63,627 bases of DNA. Source: Acidobacteriota bacterium (GTDB lineage Bacteria > Acidobacteriota > Terriglobia > UBA7540). Location of the stretch: NCBI GenBank assembly GCA_902812465.1, contig CADDZE010000020.1:1-63627 (forward strand), read 5' to 3'. A program made the position numbers and the translations under genes. A model generated the notes under the pieces. That model was not told where the DNA came from. It searched no databases and worked only from the letters and a program-made list of their open reading frames with translations. Position 1 is the stretch's first letter, and every line of letters starts with the position of its first letter. Positions 34,063-43,939 of the stretch are shown in pieces.

Positions 34063-35249
34063 CCCTGGAAAAGGTTCCGGGCCAGGAGGAGCGCCTCATC
34101 CTCAGCATGGGCCCCCAGCACCCGTCGACCCACGGGGTGTTGCGCCTGGTGCTGGAGCTCGATGGTGAGACGGTGGTGCGCTCCGTCTATGACATCGGCT
34201 ACCTGCACACCGGCTTTGAGAAGTCTTTCGAAGACAAGACGTACTCCCAGTGCATCACCCTGACCGACCGGATGGACTACCTCTCGCCGCTCTCGAACAA
34301 CCTCGGCTTCTGCCTGGCGGTGGAGAAGCTGCTGAACCTCGAGGTTCCTCCCAAGGCGCAGTGGATTCGCGTGCTGCTCACCGAGCTGACCCGCATCGCC
34401 AGCCACCTTGTCTGGCTGGGTACGCATGCCATCGACATCGGCGCCATGTCCGTGTTCCTTTACTGCTTCCGGGAGCGCGAGGAGATCCTGCGGCTGTTCG
34501 AAATGGTGTCGGGACAGCGGATGATGACCAGCTATTTTCGCATCGGCGGCCTGGCCCTCGAGCCGCCCCTCGGCTGGCTGAAGCGTCTGGGAAAGATCGT
34601 TGAAACGTTGCCGTCGCGCATCGACGAAAACGAAGATTTATTGACCCGCAATCCCATCTGGATGCGCCGCACCCAGGGAGTGGGCGTCATTTCTGCCGAG
34701 GACGCGATCGCGCTCAGCCTTTCCGGACCGTCGCTGCGCGGATCGGGCGTGAGTTGGGACGTGCGCAAAAACGAACCTTACTCCGGCTACGATAAGTTTC
34801 AGTTCAATGTCCCGACCCGGCCCGAAGGCGACGTTTATGCCCGCTATCTGGTGCGCTTGGCGGAAATGCGCGAATCCATCAAGATCGTGAAGCAGGCCAT
34901 GGAAGGGCTGCCGGAGGGTCCCATCAGGGCAAATGCGCCCCACGTCGTCATGCCCGACCGCGAGAGCATGAAGACTTCGATCGAAGCGCTGATCTACCAC
35001 TTCAAGATTGTCACCGAGGGCTTCCATCCGCCGGTCGGCGAGGTGTACCAAACGATCGAGTCGCCGCGCGGCGAGCTGGGATTTTACATCGTCAGCGATG
35101 GATCGCCTAAGCCCTACCGCTGCCACGTCCGCGCGCCGTCGTTTGCTAATCTGCAGTCGCTGGCCAAGATGATTGAAGGCCGCCTGATTGCGGACGTGGT
35201 GGCGTGCATTGGGAGCATTGACGTGGTGCTGGGAGAGATCGATCGCTAA
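34053..35249 (+). CDS. nuoD: NADH-quinone oxidoreductase subunit D (GTG start)
   Basis: A 398-residue 49-kDa-type subunit that forms the quinone pocket together with NuoB. MGPQHPSTHGVLR carries the quinone-site histidine and RMDYLSPLSNN the conserved tyrosine. RIASHLVWLGTHAIDIGA and the C-terminal ASFANLQSLAKMIEGR, DVVACIGSIDVVLGEIDR are typical. The start is GTG with AAGGAG ten bases upstream. Its usual partner NuoB is not encoded nearby. Confidence 0.95.
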   Translation: MAVTLEKVPGQEERLILSMGPQHPSTHGVLRLVLELDGETVVRSVYDIGYLHTGFEKSFEDKTYSQCITLTDRMDYLSPLSNNLGFCLAVEKLLNLEVPPKAQWIRVLLTELTRIASHLVWLGTHAIDIGAMSVFLYCFREREEILRLFEMVSGQRMMTSYFRIGGLALEPPLGWLKRLGKIVETLPSRIDENEDLLTRNPIWMRRTQGVGVISAEDAIALSLSGPSLRGSGVSWDVRKNEPYSGYDKFQFNVPTRPEGDVYARYLVRLAEMRESIKIVKQAMEGLPEGPIRANAPHVVMPDRESMKTSIEALIYHFKIVTEGFHPPVGEVYQTIESPRGELGFYIVSDGSPKPYRCHVRAPSFANLQSLAKMIEGRLIADVVACIGSIDVVLGEIDR

Positions 35250-35328
35250 CCGCCGTTCGTGGCTGGTCATTATAGGTCCTTTCACCGGACAGCAAAGGGC
35301 GAGCCACGACGGTGAAAGCGGCAGGCAA

Positions 35329-35829
35329 ATGCTATCCGAGTCACTGAAGGCCAAATTCGAGGAAATTATTGCCCGGTATCCTCTGAAGCGGTCGGCCATT
35401 GTGCCGCTGCTGATGTTCGGCCAGGACGAGATCGGTTACGTCTCGGACGAACTGATCGAGGAGGTAGCGCGCGCCGTCGGGGTCCCTGCCATCGAAGTCA
35501 TCGAGGACGTTGGTTACTACTCGATGCTGCACCGGCAGCCGATTGGGAAGTACAACCTGCAGGTCTGCACCAACGTTTCCTGCATGCTGCGCGGTGGTGA
35601 AGCTATATTCGCCCACTGCTCGAAGCGCCTGGGCATCGGCCATAAGCAGACTACACCGGACGGCTTGTTCTCGCTAGAGGAGGTCGAATGCATCGGGGCC
35701 TGCTGCGGCGCACCCGCCATGCAGGTGAACTATGACTACTACGAGAATCTGACGCCGGCGAAAGTTGATCAGCTCATCGATCAGCTTCGGGAGGCGCACC
35801 GGAACTTAGGATCGGGGACGGGAGAGTAG
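35329..35829 (+). CDS. nuoE: NADH-quinone oxidoreductase subunit E
   Basis: A 166-residue 24-kDa-type subunit holding the [2Fe-2S] cluster N1a. The ligands are in QVCTNVSCML and VECIGACCGAPAM. The N-terminal helical part (ARYPLKRSAIVPLLMFGQDE) is typical. I prefer the ATG reading MLSESLKAKFEE; the open frame extends further upstream into nuoD without homology. Confidence 0.94.
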   Translation: MLSESLKAKFEEIIARYPLKRSAIVPLLMFGQDEIGYVSDELIEEVARAVGVPAIEVIEDVGYYSMLHRQPIGKYNLQVCTNVSCMLRGGEAIFAHCSKRLGIGHKQTTPDGLFSLEEVECIGACCGAPAMQVNYDYYENLTPAKVDQLIDQLREAHRNLGSGTGE

Positions 35830-35953
35830 GGCGCCCGCTGAGAAGCCGTGGACATCCGCCGGAGGTTCAAGGGCTAGAAAGACTCTGAACCGCGCCGCTC
35901 GAAGTGGGCAAATTCGCTTACCGCGTCCTCGGCACGGCCGGACTCGGAACGCC

Positions 35954-37273
35954 ATGCCAGACTATCAGAGCTACGCCCAGGGTTCGCCCCTGGAAGTCAA
36001 AGTCATCAGCAAGCGGTTTGGGCTGCCCAATTCCGCCTCGATTGACGTCTTTTTGGCCCACGAAGGGTATCAAGCGCTTGTCAAGGCGCTTAAGATGACC
36101 CCGGAGGAAGTGATCAACGAAGTGAAGAACTCCGGCTTGCGCGGCCGGGGCGGTGCGGGGTTCAACACGGGCATGAAATGGAGTTTCGTTCCGCGCCAGT
36201 CGCCCAAGCCCAAGTACGTGGTCTGCAACGCGGACGAAAGTGAGCCGGCCACCTGCAAGGACCGGCCGCTGATGGAGTATGATCCCCATCAGCTTATCGA
36301 AGGCATCATCATTGCTGGATACGCCATCGGGTCGCACCAGGGCTACATCTATATTCGCGGTGAGTACCGCTACCTGATGGAAATCCTGGACCGCGCCATT
36401 GCGGAAGCTTACCAGCGCGGTTACCTGGGAAAAAACATCCTCGGCTCGGGCTTCGATTTTGACCTGGCCACGCACACCGGCGCCGGCGCCTACGAATGTG
36501 GCGAGGAGACGGCACTGCTGAACTCGCTGGAAGGCCTGCGCGGCTATCCCCGCGTCAAGCCGCCCTTCCCCGCCGTGGTGGGATTGTACGGTTGCCCCAC
36601 TGTGGTCAACAATGTCGAGACGCTCTCCAACGTGCCAGCTATCCTGCTGATGGGTGCCGAGGCCTACGCCAAGCTGGGTACGCCCAAAAATGGTGGTACC
36701 CGCCTCTTCTGCCTCAGCGGCCACATCAACCGCCCGGGCGTCTACGAGCTGCCGATGGGGTTTCCGCTGCGGCGCATGATCGAAGAAGTGGGGGGCGGCC
36801 TCCGCGGCGGGAAGAAGTTGAAGGCCGTGATCCCGGGTGGCTCCTCCTGCCCCGTACTGAGCGCCGACCAGATCGACGTGCCCATGGATTTCGATTCCCT
36901 GGCCAAGATCGGCTCGATGCTCGGCTCCGGTGGTGTGGTGGTGATCGACGAAGACACCTGCATGGTGAAGCTGGCCTGGCGCATCATGAAGTTTTACGCG
37001 CATGAGTCGTGCGGCTGGTGCATCCCCTGTCGCGAGGGCACGGCGTGGCTGCAGGCGTTGCTAGCGCGCTTCCACTCCGGTGGCGGCCTGCCGCAGGATC
37101 CGGACACAGCGCTCGACGCTTCCTACAATATGCTGGGCAAGACACTGTGTCCTCTCGGCGATGCCGCGGCCTTGCCGATGATCAGCATTCTGAAGAAGTT
37201 CCACCATGAGTTCGAGGAGCACCTGAAACTCGGGAAGTGCCCGTTTGAGAAGAATGGCACCGGTGCGTTTTGA
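35954..37273 (+). CDS. nuoF: NADH-quinone oxidoreductase subunit F
   Basis: A 439-residue NADH- and FMN-binding subunit. GLRGRGGAGFNTGMKW is the FMN/NADH glycine-rich motif, and CNADESEPATCKDRPLM follows. The [4Fe-4S] N3 cluster uses SCGWCIPCREGT plus the later cysteine in LGKTLCPLGDAAA. It is the electron entry point of the complex, paired with NuoE and NuoG encoded on either side. Confidence 0.96.
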   Translation: MPDYQSYAQGSPLEVKVISKRFGLPNSASIDVFLAHEGYQALVKALKMTPEEVINEVKNSGLRGRGGAGFNTGMKWSFVPRQSPKPKYVVCNADESEPATCKDRPLMEYDPHQLIEGIIIAGYAIGSHQGYIYIRGEYRYLMEILDRAIAEAYQRGYLGKNILGSGFDFDLATHTGAGAYECGEETALLNSLEGLRGYPRVKPPFPAVVGLYGCPTVVNNVETLSNVPAILLMGAEAYAKLGTPKNGGTRLFCLSGHINRPGVYELPMGFPLRRMIEEVGGGLRGGKKLKAVIPGGSSCPVLSADQIDVPMDFDSLAKIGSMLGSGGVVVIDEDTCMVKLAWRIMKFYAHESCGWCIPCREGTAWLQALLARFHSGGGLPQDPDTALDASYNMLGKTLCPLGDAAALPMISILKKFHHEFEEHLKLGKCPFEKNGTGAF

Positions 37274-37333
37274 GTGAATCGGCCCGAGTAAGCGCAAGGG
37301 CGCTTCAACTTGCAGCCTCTGCAACGGAACCCT

Positions 37334-39574
37334 ATGGCAGAAACGCGCAGCTCAGTCTCGCTCACCATCGACGGCAAGACCGTCCATGTACCGCCCGGAA
37401 CCTTGCTCATAGAGGCGGCCAAGCAGGCGGGTATCGAGGTGCCTTCGTTCTGCTATTACCCCGGGCTGTCGCTGCAGGGTGCCTGCCGCATGTGCCTGGT
37501 GAGCATCGAAAAGATGCCCAAGATGCAAACCGCCTGCACCACGGTGGTCACTAACGGGATGGTGGTGCGCACCGACACCGACGAGGTGAAGAACGCCCGC
37601 AAGGCCATGCTCGAGTTCGTGCTCACGAACCATCCCCTGGATTGCCCGGTGTGCGACAAGGGCGGCGAGTGCGAACTGCAGGATATGGTTTTCCGTTACG
37701 GGGCGGCGGAGACGCGTTTCCTGGAGCCGAAACTGCACGAGGAGGAGCGCAAGTTTTCCAGCCTCGTCTATTACGACCGGCCGCGGTGCATCCTCTGCTA
37801 CCGTTGCATCCGCGTCTGCGACGAGGGCATGGACGTCAATGCCTATGGCATTGGATTTCGGGGCGTGCACAGCGAAATCATCCCCAATCGCGACGGAAGG
37901 CTCGAGTGCGAGGAGTGCGGAGCCTGCATCGACATCTGTCCGGTGGGGGCGCTTACCAGCGGCACTTATCGCTATAAGACGCGCCCCTGGGAGCTGACCT
38001 ACACCGGCACCATCTGCAACCACTGCGGTGACGGCTGCAAGACCACGCTCTCGGTGCGCAACAACCAAATCATCCGCGCCAATAATCGCGACCACTCTGG
38101 CGTCAACGGCGAGTTCCTCTGCGTGAAGGGGCGCTTTGGCTGGGACTTCGTCCATCATGACCAGCGCCTCGCATCCCCTCTCATTCGCCAAAACGCAAGC
38201 CAGCACCCGGCCACCTGGGAGCAGGCGCTCGAGATGACCGCGGAGCGGCTCCAAGCCATCCTGACCGAGCGCGGGCCGAACGCCGTGGCGGTGATTGGAT
38301 CGAACCGCACCACGAACGAGGAGAGTTACCTGCTGCAGCGCTTTGCCCGAGCCGTGCTGGGCACCAATCACATCGATCACCATCGCACGGCGGACTTTTC
38401 TTCGCTGGTGCGCGCCCTGACAGAAGCCGGTGCCGCCGACCGCTACGCGACGATGGAGGACATCTTTCGGGCTTCTAGCATCCTGCTGATCGGCAATGAC
38501 CCCACGCACCAGCACCCTTTGGTCGCCTACCAGATCCGCCAGGCCGTGCGGCAGCACAGCGCAAGTCTGTACGTGATCAACTCCGCCGCTATCAAGCTGG
38601 CCCTGCGCCAGGCCAAGCTGTTCCTGAAGGTGCCACCTCGGCGCGAAGTGGACGTGATTCGAGTTCTGGCCGGCGGCGGCGAGGCGCCTGATCTTGCCGA
38701 AGGCGGATCCCAGGCAATCACCGCGCTCCGTGACCGCCTCCGGCAGGAAACTGATACCGTAATCATCTTTGGCGACGAAATTCGCGGTGGTGGAGTAGCG
38801 GAATTGGTTCGCTGGGGGCTCTCCCTCCCCGGTAGGACGCGCTTCGTCGCCCTCGGGGATTACGCCAACTCGCGCGGAGCTGCCGACATGGGTTTGCTGC
38901 CGGCCACCCTCCCTGGCTACCAGCCGCTGGCTGACGCTGCGGCGCGTTCCCGATACGAATCTGCGTGGGGTGCGTCCATTCCCGCCGAACCCGGCAAGGA
39001 TCTTCGGTCGATCCTTTCAGCCATCGACGCGGGTAGCCTCAAGGCCCTCCTGGTCTTCGGTTCCAATCCCCTCAAGACCTTCCGCCTGGACCAGAGTGTG
39101 CTCAGCAAGCTGAGCTTTCTCATGGTGGCGGAGCTCTTTCCCACCGAAACCGCCGCGATGGCAGACGTCGTATTGCCGGCTGCGAGTTTCGCCGAGAAAT
39201 CAGGGACGGTCACCAACACTTGCGGCCAGGTCCAGGCTCTGAAGAAGACCATGCGCCGGGCGGGCACGCGCAGCGACTTCGAGATCATCTGCGCCTTGGC
39301 CCGTCTCATGGGTGCGAACTGGCGTTACCGTTCGGCGGAGGATGTGCTTCGGGAAATCATTGCGCATGTCCCGGGCTACGCTGTCCCCTTGCCCAGCCTC
39401 CTGGTGGGACGCGCCGTGGCTACTCAGCCACGAGGTTTGCCGCCGCTCCTGGAGGATTCCAACTTAGTCTTTTCTTCCCGGGATTCACTCTTCACCTCCG
39501 GTACGGTCAGCCGTTACAGTTGGGCGCTGAATTCCGTGGACGAAGCCAAGCGGCCCTATGGACACATCTTCTGA
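37334..39574 (+). CDS. nuoG: NADH-quinone oxidoreductase subunit G
   Basis: A 746-residue 75-kDa-type subunit. An N-terminal [2Fe-2S] ferredoxin domain (PSFCYYPGLSLQGACRMCLV) is followed by the H-C3 cluster region (HPLDCPVCDKGGECELQD) and an 8Fe ferredoxin pair (CILCYRCIRVCDEG, CEECGACIDICPVGAL). A further CNHCGDGC plus later Cys can hold the N7 cluster found only in some bacteria. The C-terminal half is the molybdopterin-oxidoreductase-like fold without cofactor. Its last codons overlap the nuoH start by 17 bp. Confidence 0.95.
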   Translation: MAETRSSVSLTIDGKTVHVPPGTLLIEAAKQAGIEVPSFCYYPGLSLQGACRMCLVSIEKMPKMQTACTTVVTNGMVVRTDTDEVKNARKAMLEFVLTNHPLDCPVCDKGGECELQDMVFRYGAAETRFLEPKLHEEERKFSSLVYYDRPRCILCYRCIRVCDEGMDVNAYGIGFRGVHSEIIPNRDGRLECEECGACIDICPVGALTSGTYRYKTRPWELTYTGTICNHCGDGCKTTLSVRNNQIIRANNRDHSGVNGEFLCVKGRFGWDFVHHDQRLASPLIRQNASQHPATWEQALEMTAERLQAILTERGPNAVAVIGSNRTTNEESYLLQRFARAVLGTNHIDHHRTADFSSLVRALTEAGAADRYATMEDIFRASSILLIGNDPTHQHPLVAYQIRQAVRQHSASLYVINSAAIKLALRQAKLFLKVPPRREVDVIRVLAGGGEAPDLAEGGSQAITALRDRLRQETDTVIIFGDEIRGGGVAELVRWGLSLPGRTRFVALGDYANSRGAADMGLLPATLPGYQPLADAAARSRYESAWGASIPAEPGKDLRSILSAIDAGSLKALLVFGSNPLKTFRLDQSVLSKLSFLMVAELFPTETAAMADVVLPAASFAEKSGTVTNTCGQVQALKKTMRRAGTRSDFEIICALARLMGANWRYRSAEDVLREIIAHVPGYAVPLPSLLVGRAVATQPRGLPPLLEDSNLVFSSRDSLFTSGTVSRYSWALNSVDEAKRPYGHIF

Positions 39575-40589
39575 CACTGCGTTTTTCCTGGGCGTCACGG
39601 TCGTCAAGGTGGTCGTTATCCTTTGGGTGCTGCTGACCGCCACGGCCTACCTCACCTGGCTCGAACGCAAGGTGGTGGCCCACATTCAGTCGCGCTGGGG
39701 ACCCTACCGCGTCGGCCCGCACGGGCTTCTCCAGCCGTTGGCTGACGGCCTGAAGTTTCTTTTCAAGGAAGACATCGTTCCCGCCGACGCGGACCGTGTT
39801 ATCTACTGGCTCGCGCCGTTCATCGCCTTCACACTGGCGTTTCTGGCCATCGCCGTAATCCCCTTCGGCGGTTCGTTCAGCTTTCACGGCCACGTGATTC
39901 CTTTCCAGATTACGGATCTCGACGTGGGGTTACTCTTCGTCCTGGCGGTGACCTCGCTGGGCGTGTACAGCATTGCGCTGGCTGGCTGGTCCTCGAACAG
40001 CAAGTATCCGCTGTTTGGCGGGCTGCGGTCGTCGGCGCAGATGATCAGCTATGAGCTGTCGCTCGGGCTGGCGCTCATCGGCGTGCTGATGATCACTGGC
40101 ACACTCAGTCTGCGCGGCATCGTGGAATACCAGCAGCAGCACGGCATGTGGAACATTTTCAAGCAGCCGGTGGGATTTCTGGTCTATTTCACCGCGGCCA
40201 TCGCTGAGACGAATCGTGTACCCTTCGACCTGCCAGAAGGGGAGACCGAGCTGGTGGGCGGCTACCATACTGAGTACAGCAGCTTCAAGTTCGCTATGTT
40301 TTTCATTGCTGAGTACGCTAACATGGTTACGGTCTCCTGCGTCGCTACCTTGCTCTTTTTCGGCGGCTGGCTCGGGCCGCTCTTCGGGCCCCCGTGGCTG
40401 CGAACCTGGTTGCCCGTCTTCTGGTTTTGTTTTAAGGTCTTTTGCTTCCTGTTTTTCTACATCTGGCTGCGTGGCACGCTGCCCCGCTTCCGCTACGATC
40501 AGTTGATGGCTTTTGGCTGGAAGGTTCTGCTGCCGGTAGCGCTGCTGAATATCTTGGTCACTGGCGCCGTGGTGGCGGCGAGCAGCTAG
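39558..40589 (+). CDS. nuoH: NADH-quinone oxidoreductase subunit H
   Basis: A 343-residue membrane subunit with about eight helices forming the entrance to the quinone chamber. LTWLERKVVAHIQSRWGPYRVG and LLQPLADGLKFLFKED are diagnostic. The acidic loop AAIAETNRVPFDLPEGETELV is present in full. The 153-bp gap after it, before nuoJ, is where nuoI normally lies; no ferredoxin motif is there. Confidence 0.95.
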   Translation: MDTSSDTAFFLGVTVVKVVVILWVLLTATAYLTWLERKVVAHIQSRWGPYRVGPHGLLQPLADGLKFLFKEDIVPADADRVIYWLAPFIAFTLAFLAIAVIPFGGSFSFHGHVIPFQITDLDVGLLFVLAVTSLGVYSIALAGWSSNSKYPLFGGLRSSAQMISYELSLGLALIGVLMITGTLSLRGIVEYQQQHGMWNIFKQPVGFLVYFTAAIAETNRVPFDLPEGETELVGGYHTEYSSFKFAMFFIAEYANMVTVSCVATLLFFGGWLGPLFGPPWLRTWLPVFWFCFKVFCFLFFYIWLRGTLPRFRYDQLMAFGWKVLLPVALLNILVTGAVVAASS

Positions 40590-40742
40590 GATCCAAACTC
40601 GAGCTTCCTGGAAGCGCTTGCGACTTATCGAGGGGCTAACCGCTCAGATCGTGTGAAGAGCAGGAAGGGATACGTCGCCGGATTGCAGACGCGTTGCCTG
40701 CGGTTAGGAACGGTGATCCAAGATCCCAGATCCTAAATCCTG

Positions 40743-41225
40743 ATGGTTATCCTCTTCTACATCGCCGCCATCGTCGCCATTCTCGCCGCTTTGGGGGTGG
40801 TGCTGCAGAAGACGCCCGTCTATAGCGCCCTGTTGCTGATCGTCGTGCTCTGTTCGCTAGCGGTGATCTACCTCCTTCTGGGAGCCGAGTTCATAGCCTT
40901 CATCCAGGTGATTGTTTATGCCGGGGCGATCATGGTTCTGTTTGTGCTCGTCATTATGCTCTTGAACGCGCGAAGGGAGACACCGGGCCAGGGCAGCCGC
41001 ATGGCCCGCTGGCTGGGCGGACCGCTGCTCGTGGTTTTCCTGGCGGAGATTGTGCTGGCGGCGTGGCGCCAGTTTCCAGGTGCTGCCAGCCCTCCACCCC
41101 TCAACGCGGGTCCAGCCGCCATCGGCCAGCTGCTCTTCCGCAGCTACGTGCTGCCCTTTGAGGTGACCTCGATCTTGATCCTGGTGGCGATTCTCGGGGC
41201 AGTGGTACTGGCGAAAAAGAGCTAG
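40743..41225 (+). CDS. nuoJ: NADH-quinone oxidoreductase subunit J
   Basis: A 160-residue membrane subunit with about five helices. LLGAEFIAFIQVIVYAGAIMVLFVLVIML (helix three with the pi-bulge region, motif core AFIQVIVYAGAIMVLF) is characteristic. It ends with a hydrophobic helix (SILILVAILGAVVLA). nuoK follows 19 bp later. Confidence 0.93.
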   Translation: MVILFYIAAIVAILAALGVVLQKTPVYSALLLIVVLCSLAVIYLLLGAEFIAFIQVIVYAGAIMVLFVLVIMLLNARRETPGQGSRMARWLGGPLLVVFLAEIVLAAWRQFPGAASPPPLNAGPAAIGQLLFRSYVLPFEVTSILILVAILGAVVLAKKS

Positions 41226-41244
41226 CATCTAGGCTTCGAAGTTT

Positions 41245-41547
41245 ATGGTTCCTCTTGCGCATGTTTTGACCTTGAGTGCCGCCCTCTTCGTACTGGGCGT
41301 GGCGGGATTCATCATCCGCCGCAACGTCATCACCATTTTCATGTGCATCGAGTTAATGCTGAACGCGGTCAATTTGGCGTTTATCGGCTTCGCCCGCCAC
41401 CTCGGTAGCCTGGACGGCCAGTTGTTCGTTTTCTTCGTGATCGTCGTGGCCGCGGCTGAAGCGGCAGTGGGTCTGGCGATCATCATCGCCTTGTTTCGGA
41501 ACCACGAGTCACTGACCATCGATGAGATCGACTCGATGAAGCTGTAA
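41245..41547 (+). CDS. nuoK: NADH-quinone oxidoreductase subunit K
   Basis: A 100-residue three-helix membrane subunit. FIRRNVITIFMCIELMLNAV-type segment holds the conserved glutamate of the proton path (CIELMLNAVNL), and the second glutamate lies in AAAEAAVGLAIII. The sequence ends LTIDEIDSMKL as is usual for NuoK. nuoL follows after 79 bp. Confidence 0.95.
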   Translation: MVPLAHVLTLSAALFVLGVAGFIIRRNVITIFMCIELMLNAVNLAFIGFARHLGSLDGQLFVFFVIVVAAAEAAVGLAIIIALFRNHESLTIDEIDSMKL

Positions 41548-41626
41548 GGAAGAGGGTTACAGGGTGTAGTGCGCCTTCCTCGTTCACCCTTTTGGTCGTC
41601 ATTTATAGATCGAAGAGACAAAAGAG

Positions 41627-43570
41627 ATGGAAGCGATTCTCCTCCTGCTCTTAATTCCGCCGCTGGCCGGCGCTGCGCTGAACGGCATTCTGGGGCGGCG
41701 GCTGCCCCAAGCTGCTGTTTCGTTGATCGGGTGCGGGACGGCCGCTCTCTCGATGATCGCAGCGCTGGCGGCGGCTTGGAAGTTCACCCAGCTTCCTCCG
41801 GATGCGGCGCCCTATGCCCACCATTACTTCACTTGGATCCACTCGGGAACCTTCACCGCCGATTTCGCCCTGTATTACGACCGCTTGACGCTGGTGATGA
41901 CCTGCACCGTCACCGTGACTGCCTTTTTGATTCATTTATATTCGCGCGGCTATATGGAGCACGAAGGGGGCTATTACCGCTTCTTCAGCCACCTGAACTT
42001 GTTCCTCTTCATGATGCTGCTGCTGGTGACGGCCGGCAATTACGCCTTGATGTTTGTCGGGTGGGAGGGGGTAGGGCTTTGCTCCTACCTGCTGATCAGC
42101 TTCTACTTCACCCGGCAGTCGGCGGCGGACGCGGGCAAGAAGGCATTCATCACCACGCGTATCGGAGACGTGGGGTTCACACTTGCTGTCGCCTTGCTCT
42201 TCTGGACGTTTCGTTCCATTGACTTCTCCACCGTCCTGCCCCAGATTGCTGCTCTGGGCGCTGGCGAACAGCGAACTGTCCTCACCGCTATCGGCCTGCT
42301 CTTCTTCCTCGGGGCGGCCGGAAAGTCGGCTCAGATTCCCCTTTACGTCTGGCTGCCCGACGCCATGGAGGGGCCCACGCCGGTGAGTGCCCTGATCCAT
42401 GCCGCTACCATGGTGACGGCTGGCGTCTACCTGGTGGCGCGGTCAAACGCTATCTTCTCCCACGCCCCTGCGGCGCTCAGCACTGTGGGCGCCATCGGCT
42501 GCATTACCGCTTTCTTCGCTGCCACGATAGCGCTCTGCCAGAACGACCTGAAGCGGATTCTCGCTTATTCCACCATCAGCCAACTCGGCTACATGTTTGC
42601 CGCCTGCGGTGCGGGCGTGTTCGCCGCCGGCATCTTTCACCTGATGACCCATGCCGCCTTCAAGGCGCTGTTGTTTCTCGGTGCCGGCAGCGTGATGCAC
42701 GCGCTCTCCGGCGAACTGGACATTCGCAAGATGGGCGGCCTGCGCCACCGGATCAAGATTACTTACGGGACGTTTTTGATTGCCACCCTGTCCATTTGTG
42801 GCGTTCCGGGATTCGCCGGCTTTTTTAGCAAAGATGAGATTCTGGCGGCTGAATACGAAGGGGCCCTGGGGCGCTCCTGGCTTTTTGTTCTGGGAAGTGT
42901 TACCGCCGGGCTGACCGCCTTCTACATGTTCCGCGCCCTCTTGATGACGTTTCACGGCCAGCCGCGCATGGATCCTGAGGTGGAACGCCACATCCACGAG
43001 AGCTCGTCCAAAATGACGGGGCCTCTCATCGTGCTGGCCATCCTCTCTATTGTCGCTGGCTGGGTGAGCTGGCCTAAGCCGCTGGGCGGTGCCGAGGCAT
43101 TCGACCGCTACCTCGAGCCGGTATTCGGGCAGTCGGAAGAGCTTCTGCGCGCCGCGGCGCCGGCCACCCCCGCGCATGCGCTTACTGGCGGCGCCTTGAT
43201 GCTCATCTCGCTGGGCGCGGCAGGCCTGGGCATACTGCTAGCACTGTGGTTCTATCTCTGGTCGCCTGAGCTGCCGGAACGGCTAGCTCGCAACTTCAAG
43301 AGTGCCTACACCCTGCTGGTGAACAAATATTACGTCGACGAGCTCTACGGCGCGCTCATTGTCCGCCCCATCCGCCTCTGTTCGGAAGGGCTGTTATGGC
43401 GCGGTATCGACGCCGGGGCCATCGACGGCGTCCTGGTGAACGGCACGGCCGAAGCTACTGCCGAAGTGGGAGGTATCCTGCGCCGGATCCAGTCGGGCAA
43501 CCTGCGAAGCTATGCAGCCTGGGTCCTCCTCGGGGCGGTTGTCTGGGTCGGATATGTGCTCCTGCGTTGA
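41627..43570 (+). CDS. nuoL: NADH-quinone oxidoreductase subunit L
   Basis: A 647-residue antiporter-like proton-pumping subunit with about 16 helices and the C-terminal lateral helix. GWEGVGLCSYLLISFYF contains the conserved glutamate of helix five. LPDAMEGPTPVSALIHAATM and the lysine/histidine motifs of helices seven and eight follow. GVPGFAGFFSKDEIL is typical of NuoL. The C-terminus returns to the membrane near LGAVVWVGYVLL. Confidence 0.95.
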   Translation: MEAILLLLLIPPLAGAALNGILGRRLPQAAVSLIGCGTAALSMIAALAAAWKFTQLPPDAAPYAHHYFTWIHSGTFTADFALYYDRLTLVMTCTVTVTAFLIHLYSRGYMEHEGGYYRFFSHLNLFLFMMLLLVTAGNYALMFVGWEGVGLCSYLLISFYFTRQSAADAGKKAFITTRIGDVGFTLAVALLFWTFRSIDFSTVLPQIAALGAGEQRTVLTAIGLLFFLGAAGKSAQIPLYVWLPDAMEGPTPVSALIHAATMVTAGVYLVARSNAIFSHAPAALSTVGAIGCITAFFAATIALCQNDLKRILAYSTISQLGYMFAACGAGVFAAGIFHLMTHAAFKALLFLGAGSVMHALSGELDIRKMGGLRHRIKITYGTFLIATLSICGVPGFAGFFSKDEILAAEYEGALGRSWLFVLGSVTAGLTAFYMFRALLMTFHGQPRMDPEVERHIHESSSKMTGPLIVLAILSIVAGWVSWPKPLGGAEAFDRYLEPVFGQSEELLRAAAPATPAHALTGGALMLISLGAAGLGILLALWFYLWSPELPERLARNFKSAYTLLVNKYYVDELYGALIVRPIRLCSEGLLWRGIDAGAIDGVLVNGTAEATAEVGGILRRIQSGNLRSYAAWVLLGAVVWVGYVLLR

Positions 43571-43939
43571 GCAGATGGGGGATAAAGGCAATAAAGGGCG
43601 TTTCCCTGAAACATACAATGCATACAACGCTCACCTAATATACCTGGACTTTCAGCGGTCCCCGAATAAACTGGCGGGTGGGAGGCGGGAAACCTCGCCA
43701 GGTTCCGGAGTCCTGAGTTGGTGCCCACTGAAGACCCGAGAAAGGGCGGCGACGACACTAGAGACCAGGAAGCAGTGAGGCACGACGGGCGCCCAAGGAA
43801 TGAAAATTGAAGGAACGAAGCCACCAAGTTATTGAAAAGACGTGAAGGCGAGAGCGCGGAAAGGCCACGGACCACGAACGAGGAACCGAGGCCACGAGGC
43901 CCAAACCAAGAGCGAGGGAACCAAAAAACAACGTATACG
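43571..43939 (+). other. nuoL-nuoM spacer, purine-rich
   Basis: A 369-bp gap, the longest in the nuo operon. The second half (about 43730-43935) is strongly purine-rich on the plus strand. An open frame runs through it into nuoM, but its product is a low-complexity Arg/Glu/Pro stretch, not NuoM-like, so I treat it as untranslated. No promoter of good quality or RNA gene was recognised. Confidence 0.5.

Noticed and set aside
35918-38557. Long minus-strand frames opposite nuoF and nuoG (361 and 401 codons)
   Set aside because: Antisense shadows of highly conserved complex I genes with no homology of their own.
40590-40742. A hidden nuoI between nuoH and nuoJ
   Set aside because: The 153-bp gap has no CxxCxxCxxxCP pattern in any frame.
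43832-43939. N-terminal extension of NuoM (36 codons)
   Set aside because: The added residues are a charged low-complexity stretch unlike NuoM, and the internal ATG matches the family start.
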